Positions 45,765-57,739 are shown, counted from the first letter of the stretch. The stretch is DNA of 64,000 bases from Nemertoderma westbladi (GCA_032718475.1 JAUCBJ010007524.1:186001-250000); one strand, 5' to 3'. The notes: generated from the sequence alone by a model not told the origin. A program made the numbers and translations.

Positions 45765-46636
45765 TATTTGCTAGGTATTGCTACCGTAGTCTCTATTTGA
45801 TAACTACCAGTCCTGCAGTCTGCCTGTCAAAGTAGAGCGTTTCCTGCCAAATTCTGTAAAAAATCATTCAGTTAAACATAACTTTTTAGTTTTTATTAAA
45901 TTATATCAATTTATTTGTGTTGTACTCCAACATATTATTTTTAATCCATAATTTATCAAGTTCTCTATACATTGGGCTATCGCTGATTGCAATAGACACT
46001 ATGCTGATAACCCCCAGTTACGACAAATGTTTGAAACTTGGTGTTCGAAAATCGTTGAAAACTCGAGTTGTCCGAAATTTGAATTTCTTTTTTGAATTCG
46101 GGTGTTAGCAGGAGGCCAGGAATTACACACAAGTTATGATGAATTACTGTATAATAATGATGTGAATATAACAATAATGTGAATTTACAGTACAGTATAC
46201 CACCAGCACTCATATAAGGATACAAGGCAGAGATGCGCCCAGGCTTGCCCCTTAAAGCATTCGGCCATAACGAAAACGTAACGAAACGCCAGTCTAGGCT
46301 CCCATGTAGGGATCGAAGCGAACCCTCTGAAAGATGTGAATTCAATGTAACCACTTTACAAAGTTGGTGCCATAGTATGGCATACATTTGCTTTTAAAAC
46401 CCCTCTACATTAAATCACGCGCAAAACCATTTATTTCACCTCTAAAAGGGCGCGGATTTATTATTTACGGGGTGTAATAATTCACAAATTGATTAATTTA
46501 TCCTCCTATTTTAGGGCATGATATAAATGGACACATTTATGTGATTTTATCTTCCCCTTAGCGATTCGCTGATTTGGGAGGGAATTTAAATACACAATTA
46601 TGTTGTAATAAATCCTCGCGCCAATGATTGGCTAAT

Positions 46637-47758
46637 ACTAGGATCGGCATGATGCATTGCAGCTGCATTTTTAAGAATGCTGTGCCGACTTATCGATATT
46701 GCACCACCACAACTCCCTAACAGCCATGACATTTGCTAGATCATCCGCATCTTCACGGCCAGTGTCCTTTAAGATGCGTCTCGAGAAAGTCATGGGCTGT
46801 CCACCATGCTTATTCACTCCATGAGGCTGCCAAAGTACAAGATTATGCACTGGCGGGTCCTCATGGCGAAAGCAATGTCCTGCAAAGCGGAGGCGATTTT
46901 GTTCTAGTGTCAAGCTTGGGGGAACCAATGAGACACCTCCAATGTTATATAGTGTCTGGTTGGAGATGTGTGCATTGTACTTGACACAATGAACCCGGCG
47001 TAGCATTCATATGAATGTGCCATCCAGAGATTTGGCGTCCTCAGCAGTTAGACCCCAGCATGGACTCCCATAGAGGAGTACTGGAACTACTGCTGCTCTA
47101 AATAATCGGACCTTAAGTTTCCGATTAATTCTCGGTGACTTCCAAATCCTGGAAAGCCTATTCAAGGCTGCCCATGCCTTTCCCTTACGTATTTGAAGGT
47201 CCTCACCTGACTTCGGGATCCATGATCCCAGGTAACAGAAGTCATCCACATGCTCAAGCATACCATCTTTTGAGCTTATGCTCATCCGATCAGAGACTTG
47301 CTGAGGACTTTCAAAGTTAACTGTCAAAATTTTGGTCTTTCTGGAGTTTATAAAAAGACCAACACTAGAAGCAGCATGTTCTAATGAGCTGAGGAGCCGT
47401 TGGGATTGGGCTCCCTCTAGTGATTCTGAGAGTACTCCTAAGTCATAAGCAAAGTCTAGATCAGTTAGGTACCGTACTTGGCAGGATTTCCTCGACTTCT
47501 GGAGCCAGTAGGTGGAGTTATCATCACCCCATCATCATTATGATGATCTAAGGACATGCGTAGAACATAGTCAACAACAATAATTATGAACAAGAATGGT
47601 GCAAGTGTGCCTCCCTGGAGGTTCGCCCCATAACACTTCAAATGGTTCTGTGTCACCGTCAACAGTAGACACAAATGTTGTCGAACCATCGTATACTGAT
47701 CTGATTGCTGCAATAATTTCATCAGGAATCCCATATAATGAAAGTATGCTGAACATAC
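46637..47758 (-). mobile_element. LINE-A copy, 5'-truncated, inside the fold-back element
   Basis: Minus-strand copy from the family 3' end (46637) through the RT C-terminal region, [20 protein letters not shown], the palm region ([20 protein letters not shown]) and [18 protein letters not shown], ending at about 47758. Very similar to the 24.2-kb copy with a handful of indels (for example a duplicated TTGGGA near 47400). CAATGATTGGCT lies at both ends (46622-46633 and 47770-47781); it could be a target-site duplication but is also part of the host 63-bp unit. Confidence 0.92.
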
Positions 47759-48049
47759 GATGATTGGTACAATGATTGGCTGCTTTAGGGGAGAGTTTAA
47801 ATACACAATTATGTAGTAATAAATCCGCCCACTAATGATTTTTAGGGGAGAGTTTAAGTACACAATTATGGTGTATTAAATCCTCGCGTTAGTGTTTGGC
47901 TGAAATAATCCACCCCAAGCGATTGGATAATTTATCGAAATATAAAGAGAGGCCTATTTTAAAATGACATACTGTACAACAGTACCGGAATTGGTAGCCT
48001 ACAATTTAGGAAACAGAGGATTTCAAAGGATTCCCCCCCTATATCAGCC

Positions 48050-48845
48050 AATCATTTGCGGGCAGATTTATTACAGCATAATTGTGTATTTAAACTCTCC
48101 CCTAATTCAACCAATCATTAGCGGGCGGATTTATTACAGCATAATTGTGTATTTAAACTCTCCCCTAATTCAACCAATCATTAGCGGGCGGATTTATTAC
48201 AGCATAATTGTGTATTTAAACTCTCCCCTAATTCAACCAATCATTTGCGGGCAGATTTATTACAGCATAATTGTGTATTTAAACTCTCGCCTAATTCAAC
48301 CAATCATTAGCGGGCGGATTTATTACAGCATAATTGTGTATTTAAACTCTCCCCTAATTCAACCAATCATTTGCGGGCAGATTTATTACAGCATAATTGT
48401 GTATTTAAACTCTCCCATAATTCAACCAATCATTAGCGGGCGGATTTATTACAGCATAATTGTGTATTTAAACTCTCCCCTAATTCAACCAATCATTAGC
48501 GGGCGGATTTATTACAGCATAATTGTGTATTTAAACTCTCCCCTAATTCAACCAATCATTTGCGGGCAGATTTATTACAGCATAATTGTGTATTTAAACT
48601 CTCCCCTAATTCAACCAATCATTAGCGGGCGGATTTATTACAGCATAATTGTGTATTTAAACTCTCCCCTAATTCAACCAATCATTAGCGGGCGGATTTA
48701 TTACAGCATAATTGTGTATTTAAACTCTCCCCTAATTCAACCAAACATTTGCGGGCAGATTTATTACAGCATAATTGTGTATTTAAACTCTCCCCTAATT
48801 CAACCAATCATTAGCGGGCGGATTTATTACAGCATAACTGTGTAT
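48050..48845. repeat. 63-bp tandem array (about 12.7 copies)
   Basis: Unit: ATTAGCGGGCGGATTTATTA, CAGCATAATTGTGTATTTAA, ACTCTCCCCTAATTCAACCA, ATC. Two subtypes, ATTAGCGGGCGG and ATTTGCGGGCAG, are interspersed. Because 63 is divisible by 3 the + strand stays open (a 304-residue frame of a 21-residue repeat); this is a by-product of unit length. Confidence 0.97.
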
Positions 48846-49059
48846 TTAAATTCCCTCCTAAATCAGCCAATCGCATAAAATCACATAAATGTGTCCATTT
48901 ATATCATCCCCTAAATAGGAGGAGAAATTAATCAATTTGTGGATTATTACACCCTGCAAATAATAAAACCGCGCCCTTTTGGAGGTGAAATAAACGTTTA
49001 TGCGCGTGATTTAATGTATCGGGTTTTAAAACCAAATGTATGCCATAGATGTCCCTTAT

Positions 49060-49780
49060 TTACTTTACCCACCCATGCCGCCACACGCCAGCATGGCTAA
49101 CCCATTCACCTATCCTGGCTGATGCAACTATTATTATCCCCCCCCCCCCCCCCCCCCAATAAAAAAAAGAAGGAATATGCAATCGGAAAGTCTATAACGT
49201 TATTGAGACATTTATTCAACTATTCACTAATTAATATTTTATTATAATTATTATCATATGTAAGTCAAAACGTACAGTATTGCGGCGATTATATTACAGT
49301 ATTACTCATTCACAGAAATTGAATAGAAAACATAGTACGTAATTTTCCATAATTTTAACACCCTATCCTTGTCCGGAATTTGGCGAGTTAATACTAGGGG
49401 GTGTACACAATACTGGTACCTGTTCTGTAGTAGGAATACGGAATTAATAGCCTACCAGCTACTTATAAAGTACATGTGATGTAGGGCTTATACAGTAGGT
49501 TATATTCGCATCACACAATATACAATATACTGTATTAACTTCCAACTTTAAAGTATAAAATCCCTTCAAAATTTAAAACATGTTACGGTACATATCATAA
49601 ATGCTCTGTATTCCGTTAGACTGTCTTGGCAAGGCCTTGACATCTGTAATCTGTTAATACAATACTACTGAGCTGTATATAATTAATATAATACTGTATG
49701 TATCCATGTTTAAAATAAAACGAAGACTGGCGCCTTTCATACTTAAGCGATATTTGTTTCTTTCAGCGACTCACAACACA
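49060..49780. other. gene-free stretch
   Basis: AT-rich; a C20 tract at 49138-49157 and scattered TACAGTA/TACTGTA heptamers. No coding region recognised. Confidence 0.4.
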
Positions 49781-49784
49781 ACAT

Positions 49785-50020
49785 ACAGTACGATCCAATA
49801 ACCAGTTCCAACATCCCCCACAAACGCACAGCTATCGGTCGCAAGTCTTTCTCGTATCTGGGACCGAAATACTGGAACGAGTTATACCTTAATGTTATAA
49901 TGTTAATGTTATACCTTAAGAGGCATTTCCTCGCACGTCATTTTGATGACCTATGGTGTATAATCGGTGGTCTATACAGTATCTCCATGTATAATACTGT
50001 AATAATAATAATAACAATTT
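49785..50020 (+). mobile_element. LINE 3'-end fragment
   Basis: The + strand codes ITSSNIPHKRTAIGRKSFSY and LGPKYWNEL, the characteristic C-terminal end of LINE RT proteins in which a conserved GxKSFSYxGPxxWN segment is followed by the 3' end. A short (TAA)n tail follows at 50000-50012. No other part of that element is nearby. Confidence 0.75.
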
Positions 50021-50658
50021 CAATAACAATCACTGACTGGCTGACTGACTGACTGGAAGTCGCTAAGTCTGCTGCTAACCCGCTGACAGGTACAGTATGT
50101 ACTTCAGTCCAGTCACCCGTGTGTCAGGCTAACAGTCTTCCTGGTAGCCGAAAACTATCAGTTTCCCTTTCTCAGGTTCGATGACCTTTGTATAGCCGCT
50201 GCAGCACCATGATATAATTAACTTATCATTATCATTTTATTGACGTATCATTTTTTATTTGACTGGAACGTTTTTACTTTTTAAACGGATGTATTGATTA
50301 TATTGGAATATTTTTATTTAATTGCTGCCTTTTAAAACAGACCTTTGCACATCATGACTTAAACACAATATGAAATTCAACCTATATTTTTATTGATGCT
50401 TTAAAATGTTTAAATCTCTACAATAACATATATCGATATATGTGTGTCTTATTTAGTCTTACAGTATTTATGTGTATATCTGCGTTAGTCTCTACAGTAG
50501 TCTGTTACTCTCGTCGAGTCCCCAATAGCGTACGTTTTAGACAGTTACAGTAGAACAACACTATTCCATTTATCGTATAATATTTTATTTAATGGGACTG
50601 CAATAAACAATTACAATTACAGAATTACATAAGCAAGGTATTGGCCGAGATAAAAAAA

Positions 50659-50668
50659 TATATAAAGG
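50659..50668 (+). promoter_or_regulatory. putative TATA box for BLOC1S1
   Basis: TATATAAAGG, about 190 bp upstream of the BLOC1S1 ATG. The region after it is rich in CTGTACTGC/CTATAC repeats, and no other strong core element is visible. Position and sequence only; transcription start not known. Confidence 0.4.
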
Positions 50669-50849
50669 TTGGCCCTACTCCTGTACTCTGCTACACTGCA
50701 CATCACTGCCCTATACCGCTATACCTGTACTGCTGTATACAGCTCTACCAGTCTACTGCTCTATAACTATATCAGTATATCAGTACCAGAGTACCGGTAA
50801 GTACTGAAGTAGTCGGAGTACTGGTAACCAGGTAACCTATAATTGGATA

Positions 50850-51224
50850 ATGTTATCAGCCTTACTAAAGGAGCACCAGCAACGCAAATCAGTTCGAGAA
50901 GCCGTACAAGAACGCCGCAAGAACGAAGCCCTTGCAGCCGCATCCGTCGTCACGAACGGTGTGGTAGAGAACCTAAACTCCGGCGTCGCTCAAGCCTACA
51001 TAAACGAGAAACGACTGGACTACGAATCCAAACAACTGGAAGCCAACGCGGCACAGTTCGCTAAAGTCGCTCTCCAGTGGGTCCGAATGGTTGAAAAGTT
51101 TCACGACTCAATTAAGGAGCTCGGGGACGTGGAGAATTGGGCGAAAACAATAGAATCGGACCTGCAGACTGTCTCCTTGGCGTTATCCTATGCGTGTAGC
51201 GGTACCGGAAGTAACTCATCGTAA
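50850..51224 (+). CDS. BLOC1S1: BLOC-1 complex subunit 1 (BLOC1S1/GCN5L1), intronless
   Basis: Shared subunit of the BLOC-1 and BORC complexes, which act in biogenesis of lysosome-related organelles and in lysosome positioning; the vertebrate protein is also linked to mitochondrial protein acetylation. The 124-residue product spans the full family length (about 125). It begins MLSALLKEHQQRKSVREAVQ, has the conserved VAQAYINEKRLDYE at about 45-59, AAQFAKVALQW at 67-77 and LGDVENWAKTIESDL at 91-105, in a mostly helical coiled-coil protein. The start is the family start (MLSxLLKEHQ). No intron interrupts it, whereas vertebrate orthologues are split. COMMD2 follows 501 bp downstream on the same strand. 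Confidence 0.95.
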   Translation: MLSALLKEHQQRKSVREAVQERRKNEALAAASVVTNGVVENLNSGVAQAYINEKRLDYESKQLEANAAQFAKVALQWVRMVEKFHDSIKELGDVENWAKTIESDLQTVSLALSYACSGTGSNSS

Positions 51225-51725
51225 TACATTATTGCATTACCGGGGTACCACCGGTACACAAGGCCTAATAATTTTGTCTTTATTAACCTTTTGATTGGCA
51301 GATTGGTATAGCCCTGCCGTAATCTCTGAATCTAACTCAATTCAACAACCTCTGTACTGCTGTAAATCTGTTTGCTTTTGGGGCCATTATCTTAAAAAGT
51401 TATAGGCCTAAGTATAACACATTCAGACATTAGTTAATTTATAGAATCCCATAAACAGATAAATTAGTAAATTTTCTGCAGCCAGACAAATAAATTTTTG
51501 CATAAGTATTTTTAACTAATTTGTTTCGTAATTTTTAGAAAAAGTACCGTATTTCAATCTGCAATAATAAATCTCGCATCTATTCAGTGTCACAATCCGT
51601 TTAAGAATTAATATAAGACAGTAATAATGAAATAAAGTAATGGACCTCAAATACAAACAGACTTAATTAATCTTTATTCTCGGATTATTGCGACCTAAAT
51701 CGCCATAGACAGTTAGAAAAAAACA

Positions 51726-52328
51726 ATGTTGCTCATTTTAAGCGAAGAACATAAAAGCCAACTGATGAATCTCAGCCGGTTTGAACCGTCGATCGTGGAG
51801 CAGTTGGTTCAAATCGCTGTCGACTTTATCGGCAAAGGAATCGTCGCCAAGGCCATCCAGACAGCCGCCTCACGGCTCGCAGTGGAACCCCGACTGGTAG
51901 AGGAATCCATCACCGCTCTTATGAACTTACTCGCGGAGTCTGTCAGACAGAGAGCCAACTCATCCGACCTGGAGGATTCCTTGATGTCGCAGTTGGGGTT
52001 CGGGGACTCGCCGGTGGTCGCTTCGCTCGTTCGCGTTCACGAAGAGCAATGCGACTTCCTCAGGGCGTCGCTACTCGGATTGGATGTCAGGCTGCCATGG
52101 TACCGCGACCTGCAGTGGCGGCTCGACCTGGAGTTGGACTCGCGACATCTCCGCAACCAGCCAGTCTCACTCATTTACATTAAACTTTATATCCGCCAGG
52201 GCGATAAAGTAGTTCCCGTAGTGCTGCAGACGGACCCGGTAAATTTGCTGCGTTTAACGCGAATCCTCGAAGATGCCCTCGGGCAACTCAAATCCAATTC
52301 AACTCGCCGTCTATTAAAGGCCATTTAA
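51726..52328 (+). CDS. COMMD2: COMM domain-containing protein 2 (COMMD2), intronless
   Basis: Member of the COMMD family, subunits of the Commander (CCC-retriever) assembly that recycles endosomal membrane cargo and has been linked to NF-kappaB control. The 200-residue product matches the usual length (199). N-terminal helical domain with MLLILSEEHKSQLMNLSRF at 1-19 and a helical bundle to about 118; C-terminal COMM domain at about 124-198 with LPWYRDLQWRLDLELDSRHL (Trp131), VVLQTDPVNLLRLTRILEDA and the C-terminal Arg-Arg. The start is the family start. It is intronless and clearly more GC-rich than the flanking DNA. Expression together with BLOC1S1 is possible but not shown. Confidence 0.95.
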   Translation: MLLILSEEHKSQLMNLSRFEPSIVEQLVQIAVDFIGKGIVAKAIQTAASRLAVEPRLVEESITALMNLLAESVRQRANSSDLEDSLMSQLGFGDSPVVASLVRVHEEQCDFLRASLLGLDVRLPWYRDLQWRLDLELDSRHLRNQPVSLIYIKLYIRQGDKVVPVVLQTDPVNLLRLTRILEDALGQLKSNSTRRLLKAI

Positions 52329-52676
52329 CAACGACCCTCTCGCGTCTCACAATCCCATTTGACCCATTAAGTAAATCAAGTTTATTTATATTCAGTTTTT
52401 AATTTGCAAACAATTTGTATTTATTCCTGAAGTTAATCACTTATGTTATCCTTTATGATTCCAAATGTTTAACTACTTATTTAATAACTAATTGAACGAC
52501 TAATTAATTTAAAATTATTTAATCTATATCATCTATCATCACCAGAGCTAGCATAACGGAACTAGCTATCACAGTCCAATACAATGTAGTTTCGTTTCAT
52601 ACATTTTAAATTATTTTTTTTTGTTTCATTATTCTATAAATCTCGTTCTCGATCTATATAATACGGACTAATACGG

Positions 52677-52920
52677 GAAACCAGACGCAATAAAAATTCA
52701 TCCCTCTCCAGAGGAAATTGAACGCAAATAACAGCTGATTACTCTCAAAAATAAAACTGTAACCTGTTCTATTGTGATTAGTTTATTGTTTTGGTTAAAA
52801 TAACGTGCCACTGTAACCTGCTCCTTTCTAAATTGAGAATTTATCATTGAGGCGGGATATTAATTCGCTAAGATGGGATTTGTGTCCAGTCCCCCCCCCC
52901 CCCCCCCCTGTCTCAACTAA
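52677..52920. repeat. dispersed repeat with terminal C18 tract, copy 2
   Basis: Same block order as 10033-10305: GACGCAATAAAAATTCATCC, CTCTCCAGAGGAA, AATAACAGCTGATTACTCTC, GTTTATTGTTTTGGTTAAAA, TAACGTGCCACTGTAACCTG, TTGAGGCGGGATATTAATTC, C18 (52891-52908) and TGTCTCAA. Starts about 350 bp after COMMD2. Confidence 0.85.
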
Positions 52921-52924
52921 CTAG

Positions 52925-54080
52925 CCATGGTATAATTATAATAGTTCTCTAAGATGGTTTGCACTTTGCAGCTTTTGCAGCACGAAGGCCCCACTCGTGT
53001 TTACTTGTCATAATATTATTATATTATATTAATATCTAATTATTGTTGATACTAGACAAACCATTCCACTGGGGCTTGGATTGCCTTATCCATAGCCGTA
53101 GCACAGACGCAATGGTCCTGGGTAGGGGGTGGGTGGGGTAGGGGGTAACCCCCTAAGGAATTATTATAAAACTGTTCTAATACCGTGTGGTAGATTAATA
53201 GCACGTTTATGTCTTTAAGTTTTATGTCCACGTCCAACGTGGGAAGGCCAAAGAGCAATAAAAAATTTAATTTTAAAATTTGTTTATCTCCCTCGAGCGG
53301 CGATTGGCGGAATTGTTTATTTCACTAAAAACACAATTAGTTATCCAAAAAATTTTAAACCAACATTTTGGACTCAGCATCTTCTACATCGTATCTACAA
53401 AATATCTCAGCAGATTTGTTTTAATTATTTTTTTTTCATCAAATTAATATAATTAATATAACTATATTAATAATTAATATAACTAATTTTAATTTATTAA
53501 ATTATTTATCTATAAATTATTAATATTCCCAATAATATCTAAACAAACACTTTAAAAAAAATGCTGGAGTATTTTTCAACATCTTCAAAAAAACCTTTCA
53601 TATCCATCCATAAATATATATAAATATCCAACATGAAAAATTACTGAGGAGAAGTATTTTGAAAAATCTAAAAATGCAATTTCGGGATAATTTCGATTAG
53701 TTTGAATCTCCCCTCTCAGACCTATCTGTCTCGGGTCGGCTAATTGGTTAGTCTTAATGTTTGGCACTAAGGCTGCACACATTTCATTTCCGACGTTAAT
53801 TTAGAAGTTTGGTGGTATCTATAGCAGCTACTGTCTTATTTAATATATTGACGGAAAACTGGAAGACGGAAATCACTAAGCCGTTTTAAAATTTGAAATC
53901 CTCATTAAATTGTGCTTTATTAGTGAGATGAATTTATTATTAAAAACCCAAAAATGTGTAAATTAAACCCAAGGAAAACCAAGGTAAACCAAGGTAAAAC
54001 CCAAGGAAAACATTTAAAGGAAATTTGTTTACATTCCATCATTTATGGATTTGAATGATAATATTTTTGTTTATCTTTTA
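52925..54080. other. gene-free stretch
   Basis: AT-rich, with a short CAGCACGAAGGCCCCAC motif at 52977 that recurs at 18.0 and 41.7 kb. Small open frames on the minus strand (53.05-53.26 and 53.59-53.78 kb) have no recognisable domain. Short AAACCAAGG repeats lie at 53968-54010, just before the satellite. Confidence 0.4.
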
Positions 54081-54086
54081 AGGGGA

Positions 54087-57000
54087 CATGGTACCCTGGG
54101 ACATGGTACCCTGGGACATGGTACCCTGGGACATGGTACCCTGGGACATGGTACCCTGGGACATGGTACCCTGGGACATGGTACCCTGGGACATGGTACC
54201 CTGGGACATGGTACCCTGGGACATGGTGCCCTGGGACATGGTACCCTGGGACATGGTACCCTGGGACATGGTACCCTGGGACATGGTGCCCTGGGACATG
54301 GTACCCTGGGACATGGTACCCTGGGACATGGTACCCTGGGACATGGTACCCTGGGACATGGTACCCTGGGACATGGTACCCTGGGACATGGTACCCTGGG
54401 ACATGGTACCCTGGGACATGGTACCCTGGGACATGGTACCCTGGGACATGGTACCCTGGGACATGGTACCCTGGGACATGGTACCATGGGACATGGTACC
54501 CTGGGACATGGTACCCTGGGACATGGTACCCTGGGACATGGTACCCTGGGACATGGTACCCTGGGACATGGTACCCTGGGACATGGTACCCTGGGACATG
54601 GTACCCTGGGACATGGGACATGGTACCCTGGGACATGGTACCCTGGGACATGGTACCCTGGGACATGGTACCCTGGGACATGGTACCCTGGGACATGGTA
54701 CCCTGGGACATGGTACCCTGGGACATGGTACCCTGGGACATGGTACCCTGGGACATGGTACCCTGGGACATGGTACCCTGGGACATGGTACCCTGGGACA
54801 TGGTGCCCTGGGACATGGTGCCCTGGGACATGGTACCCTGGGACATGGTACCCTAGGACATGGTGCCCTGGGACATGGTACCCTGGGACATGGTACCCTG
54901 GGACATGGTACCCTGGGAGATGGTACCCTGGGACATGGTACCCTGGGACATGGTACCCTGGGACATGGTACCCTGGAACATGGTACCCTGGGACATGGTA
55001 CCCTGGGACATGGTACCCTGGGACATGGTACCCTGGGACATGGTACCCTGGGACATGGTACCCTGGGACATGGTACCCTGGGACATGGTGCCCCGGGACA
55101 TGGTACCCCGGGACATGGTGCCCTGGGACATGGTACCCTGGGACATGGTACCCTGGGACATGGTACCCTGGGACATGGTACCCTGGGACATGGTACCCTG
55201 GGACATGGTACCCTGGGACATGGTACCCTGGGACATGGTACCCTGGGACATGGTACCCTGGGACATGGTACCCTGGGACATGGTGCCCTGGGACATGGTG
55301 CCCTGGGACATGGTGCCCTGGGACATGGTACCCTGGGACATGGTACCCTGGGACATGGTACCCTGGGACATGGTACCCTGGGACATGGTACCCTGGGACA
55401 TGGTACCCTGGGACATGGTACCCTGGGACATGGTACCCTGGGACATGGTGCCCTGGGACATGGTACCCTGGGACATGGTACCCTGGGACATGGTACCCTG
55501 GGACATGGTACCCTGGGACATGGTACCCTGGGACATGGTACCCTGGGACATGGTACCCTGGGACATGGTACCCTGGGACATGGTACCCTGGGACATGGTA
55601 CCCTGGGACATGGTACCCTGGGACATGGTACCCTGGGACATGGTGCCCTGGGACATGGTGCCCTGGGACATGGTACCCTGGGACATGGTACCCTGGGACA
55701 TGGTACCCTGGGACATGGTACCCTGGGACATGGTACCCTGGGACATGGTACCCTGGGACATGGTACCCTGGGACATGGTACCCTGGGACATGGTACCCTG
55801 GGACATGGTGCCCTGGGACATGGTACCCTGGGACATGGTACCCTGGGACATGGTACCCTGGGACATGGTACCCTGGGACATGGTACCCTGGGACATGGTA
55901 CCCTGGGACATGGTACCCTGGGACATGGTACCCTGGGACATGGTACCCTGGGACATGGTACCCTGGGACATGGTACCCTGGGACATGGTACCCTGGGACA
56001 TGGTACCCTGGGACATGGTACCCTGGGACATGGTACCCTAGGACATGGTGCCCTGGGACATGGTACCCTGGGACATGGTACCCTGGGACATGGTACCCTA
56101 GGACATGGTGCCCTGGGACATGGTACCCTGGGACATGGTACCCTGGGACATGGTACCCTGGGACATGGTACCCTGGGACATGGTACCCTGGGACATGGTA
56201 CCCTGGGACATGGTACCCTGGGACATGGTACCCTGGGACATGGTACCCTGGGACATGGTACCCTGGGACATGGTACCCTGGGACATGGTGCCCTGGGACA
56301 TGGTACCCTGGGACATGGTACCCTGGGACATGGTACCCTGGGACATGGTGCCCTGGGACATGGTGCCCTGGGACATGGTACCCTGGGACATGGTACCCTG
56401 GGACATGGTACCCTGGGACATGGTACCCTGGGACATGGTACCCTGGGACATGGTACCCTGGGACATGGTACCCTGGGACATGGTACCCTGGGACATGGTA
56501 CCCTGGGACATGGTACCCTGGGACATGGTGCCCTGGGACATGGTGCCCTGGGACATGGTACCCTGGGACATGGTACCCTGGGACATGGTACCCTGGGACA
56601 TGGTACCCTGGGACATGGTACCCTGGGACATGGTACCCTGGGACATGGTTCCCTGGGACATGGTACCCTGGGACATGGTACCCTGGGACATGGTACCCTG
56701 GGACATGGTACCCTGGGACATGGTACCCTGGGACATGGTGCCCTGGGACATGGTACCCTGGGACATGGTACCCTAGGACATGGTGCCCTGGGACATGGTA
56801 CCCTGGGACATGGTACCCTGGGACATGGTACCCTGGGACATGGTACCCTGGGACATGGTACCCTGGGACATGGTACCCTGGGACATGGTGCCCTGGGACA
56901 TGGTGCCCTGGGACATGGTGCCCTGGGACATGGTACCCTGGGACATGGTACCCTGGGACATGGTACCCTGGGACATGGTTCCCTGGGACATGGTACCCTG

Positions 57001-57734
57001 GGACATGGTACCCTGGGACATGGTACCCTGGGACATGGTACCCTGGGACATGGTACCCTGGGACATGGTGCCCTGGGACATGGTACCCTGGGACATGGTA
57101 CCCTGGGACATGGTGCCCTGGGACATGGTGCCCTGGGACATGGTACCCTGGGACATGGTACCCTGGGACATGGTACCCTGGGACATGGTACCCTGGGACA
57201 TGGTACCCTGGGACATGGTACCCTGGGACATGGTACCCTGGGACATGGTACCCTGGGACATGGTACCCTGGGACATGGTACCCTGGGACATGGTACCCTG
57301 GGACATGGTTCCCTGGGACATGGTTCCCTGGGACATGGTACCCTGGGACATGGTACCATGGGACATGGTACCCTGGGACATGGTACCCTGGGACATGGTA
57401 CCATGGGACATGGTACCCTGGGACATGGTACCCTGGGACATGGTACCCTGCCCGGGACATGGTACCCTGCCCGGGACATGGTACCCTGCCCGGGACATGG
57501 TACCCTGCCCGGGACATGGTACCCTGCCCATTAAGGGGACATGGTACCCTGGGACATGGTACCCTGGGACATGGTACCCTGGGACATGGTACCCTGGGAC
57601 ATGGTACCCTGGGACATGCTACCCTGGGACATGGTACCCTGGGACATGGTACCCTGCCCGGGACATGGTACCCTGCCCGGGACATGGTACCCTGGTACCC
57701 ATGGTACCCTGCCCGGGACATGGTACCCTGTGGG
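54087..57734. repeat. 15-bp satellite-like array (about 240 copies, 3.6 kb)
   Basis: Head-to-tail GGTACCCTGGGACAT. Point variants are GGTGCC, GGTTCC, CCATGG, CCCCGG and CCCTAGG; the array shifts register once near 54610. From 57450 the unit lengthens to the 19-mer GGTACCCTGCCCGGGACAT, and a second block restarts after TTAAGGGGACATGG at 57532, the same sequence that begins the array at 54078. The unit has no stop codon in any of the six frames and its length is divisible by 3, so very long open frames on both strands are unavoidable; I do not call a gene. Each unit contains the palindrome GGTACC. Confidence 0.98.
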
Positions 57735-57739
57735 GGTTA

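Larger units (their letters stand above)
46376..49047. mobile_element. fold-back element with tandem-repeat interior, split by LINE-A
   Basis: Terminal arms of about 250 bp are inverted copies: left TATGGCATACATTTG at 46376 and right CAAATGTATGCCATA ending at 49047, with further matching blocks such as AAAAGGGCGCGG/CCGCGCCCTTTT, ATAAATGGACACATTTATGT and TGTGATTTTAT. The interior is built from 63-bp units (inverted fragments at 46570-46636 and 47770-47900, then a direct array at 48050-48845). A LINE-A copy sits inside. No transposase is visible. Confidence 0.85.

Noticed and set aside
46622-47781. CAATGATTGGCT as a definite target-site duplication for the LINE-A copy
   Set aside because: The same sequence belongs to the surrounding 63-bp unit, so the match may simply be adjacent repeat units.
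47964-48878. 304-residue open frame with a 21-residue repeat
   Set aside because: It is the direct reading of a 63-bp tandem array inside a fold-back element; there is no unique domain at either end and the inverted fragments of the same unit are out of frame.
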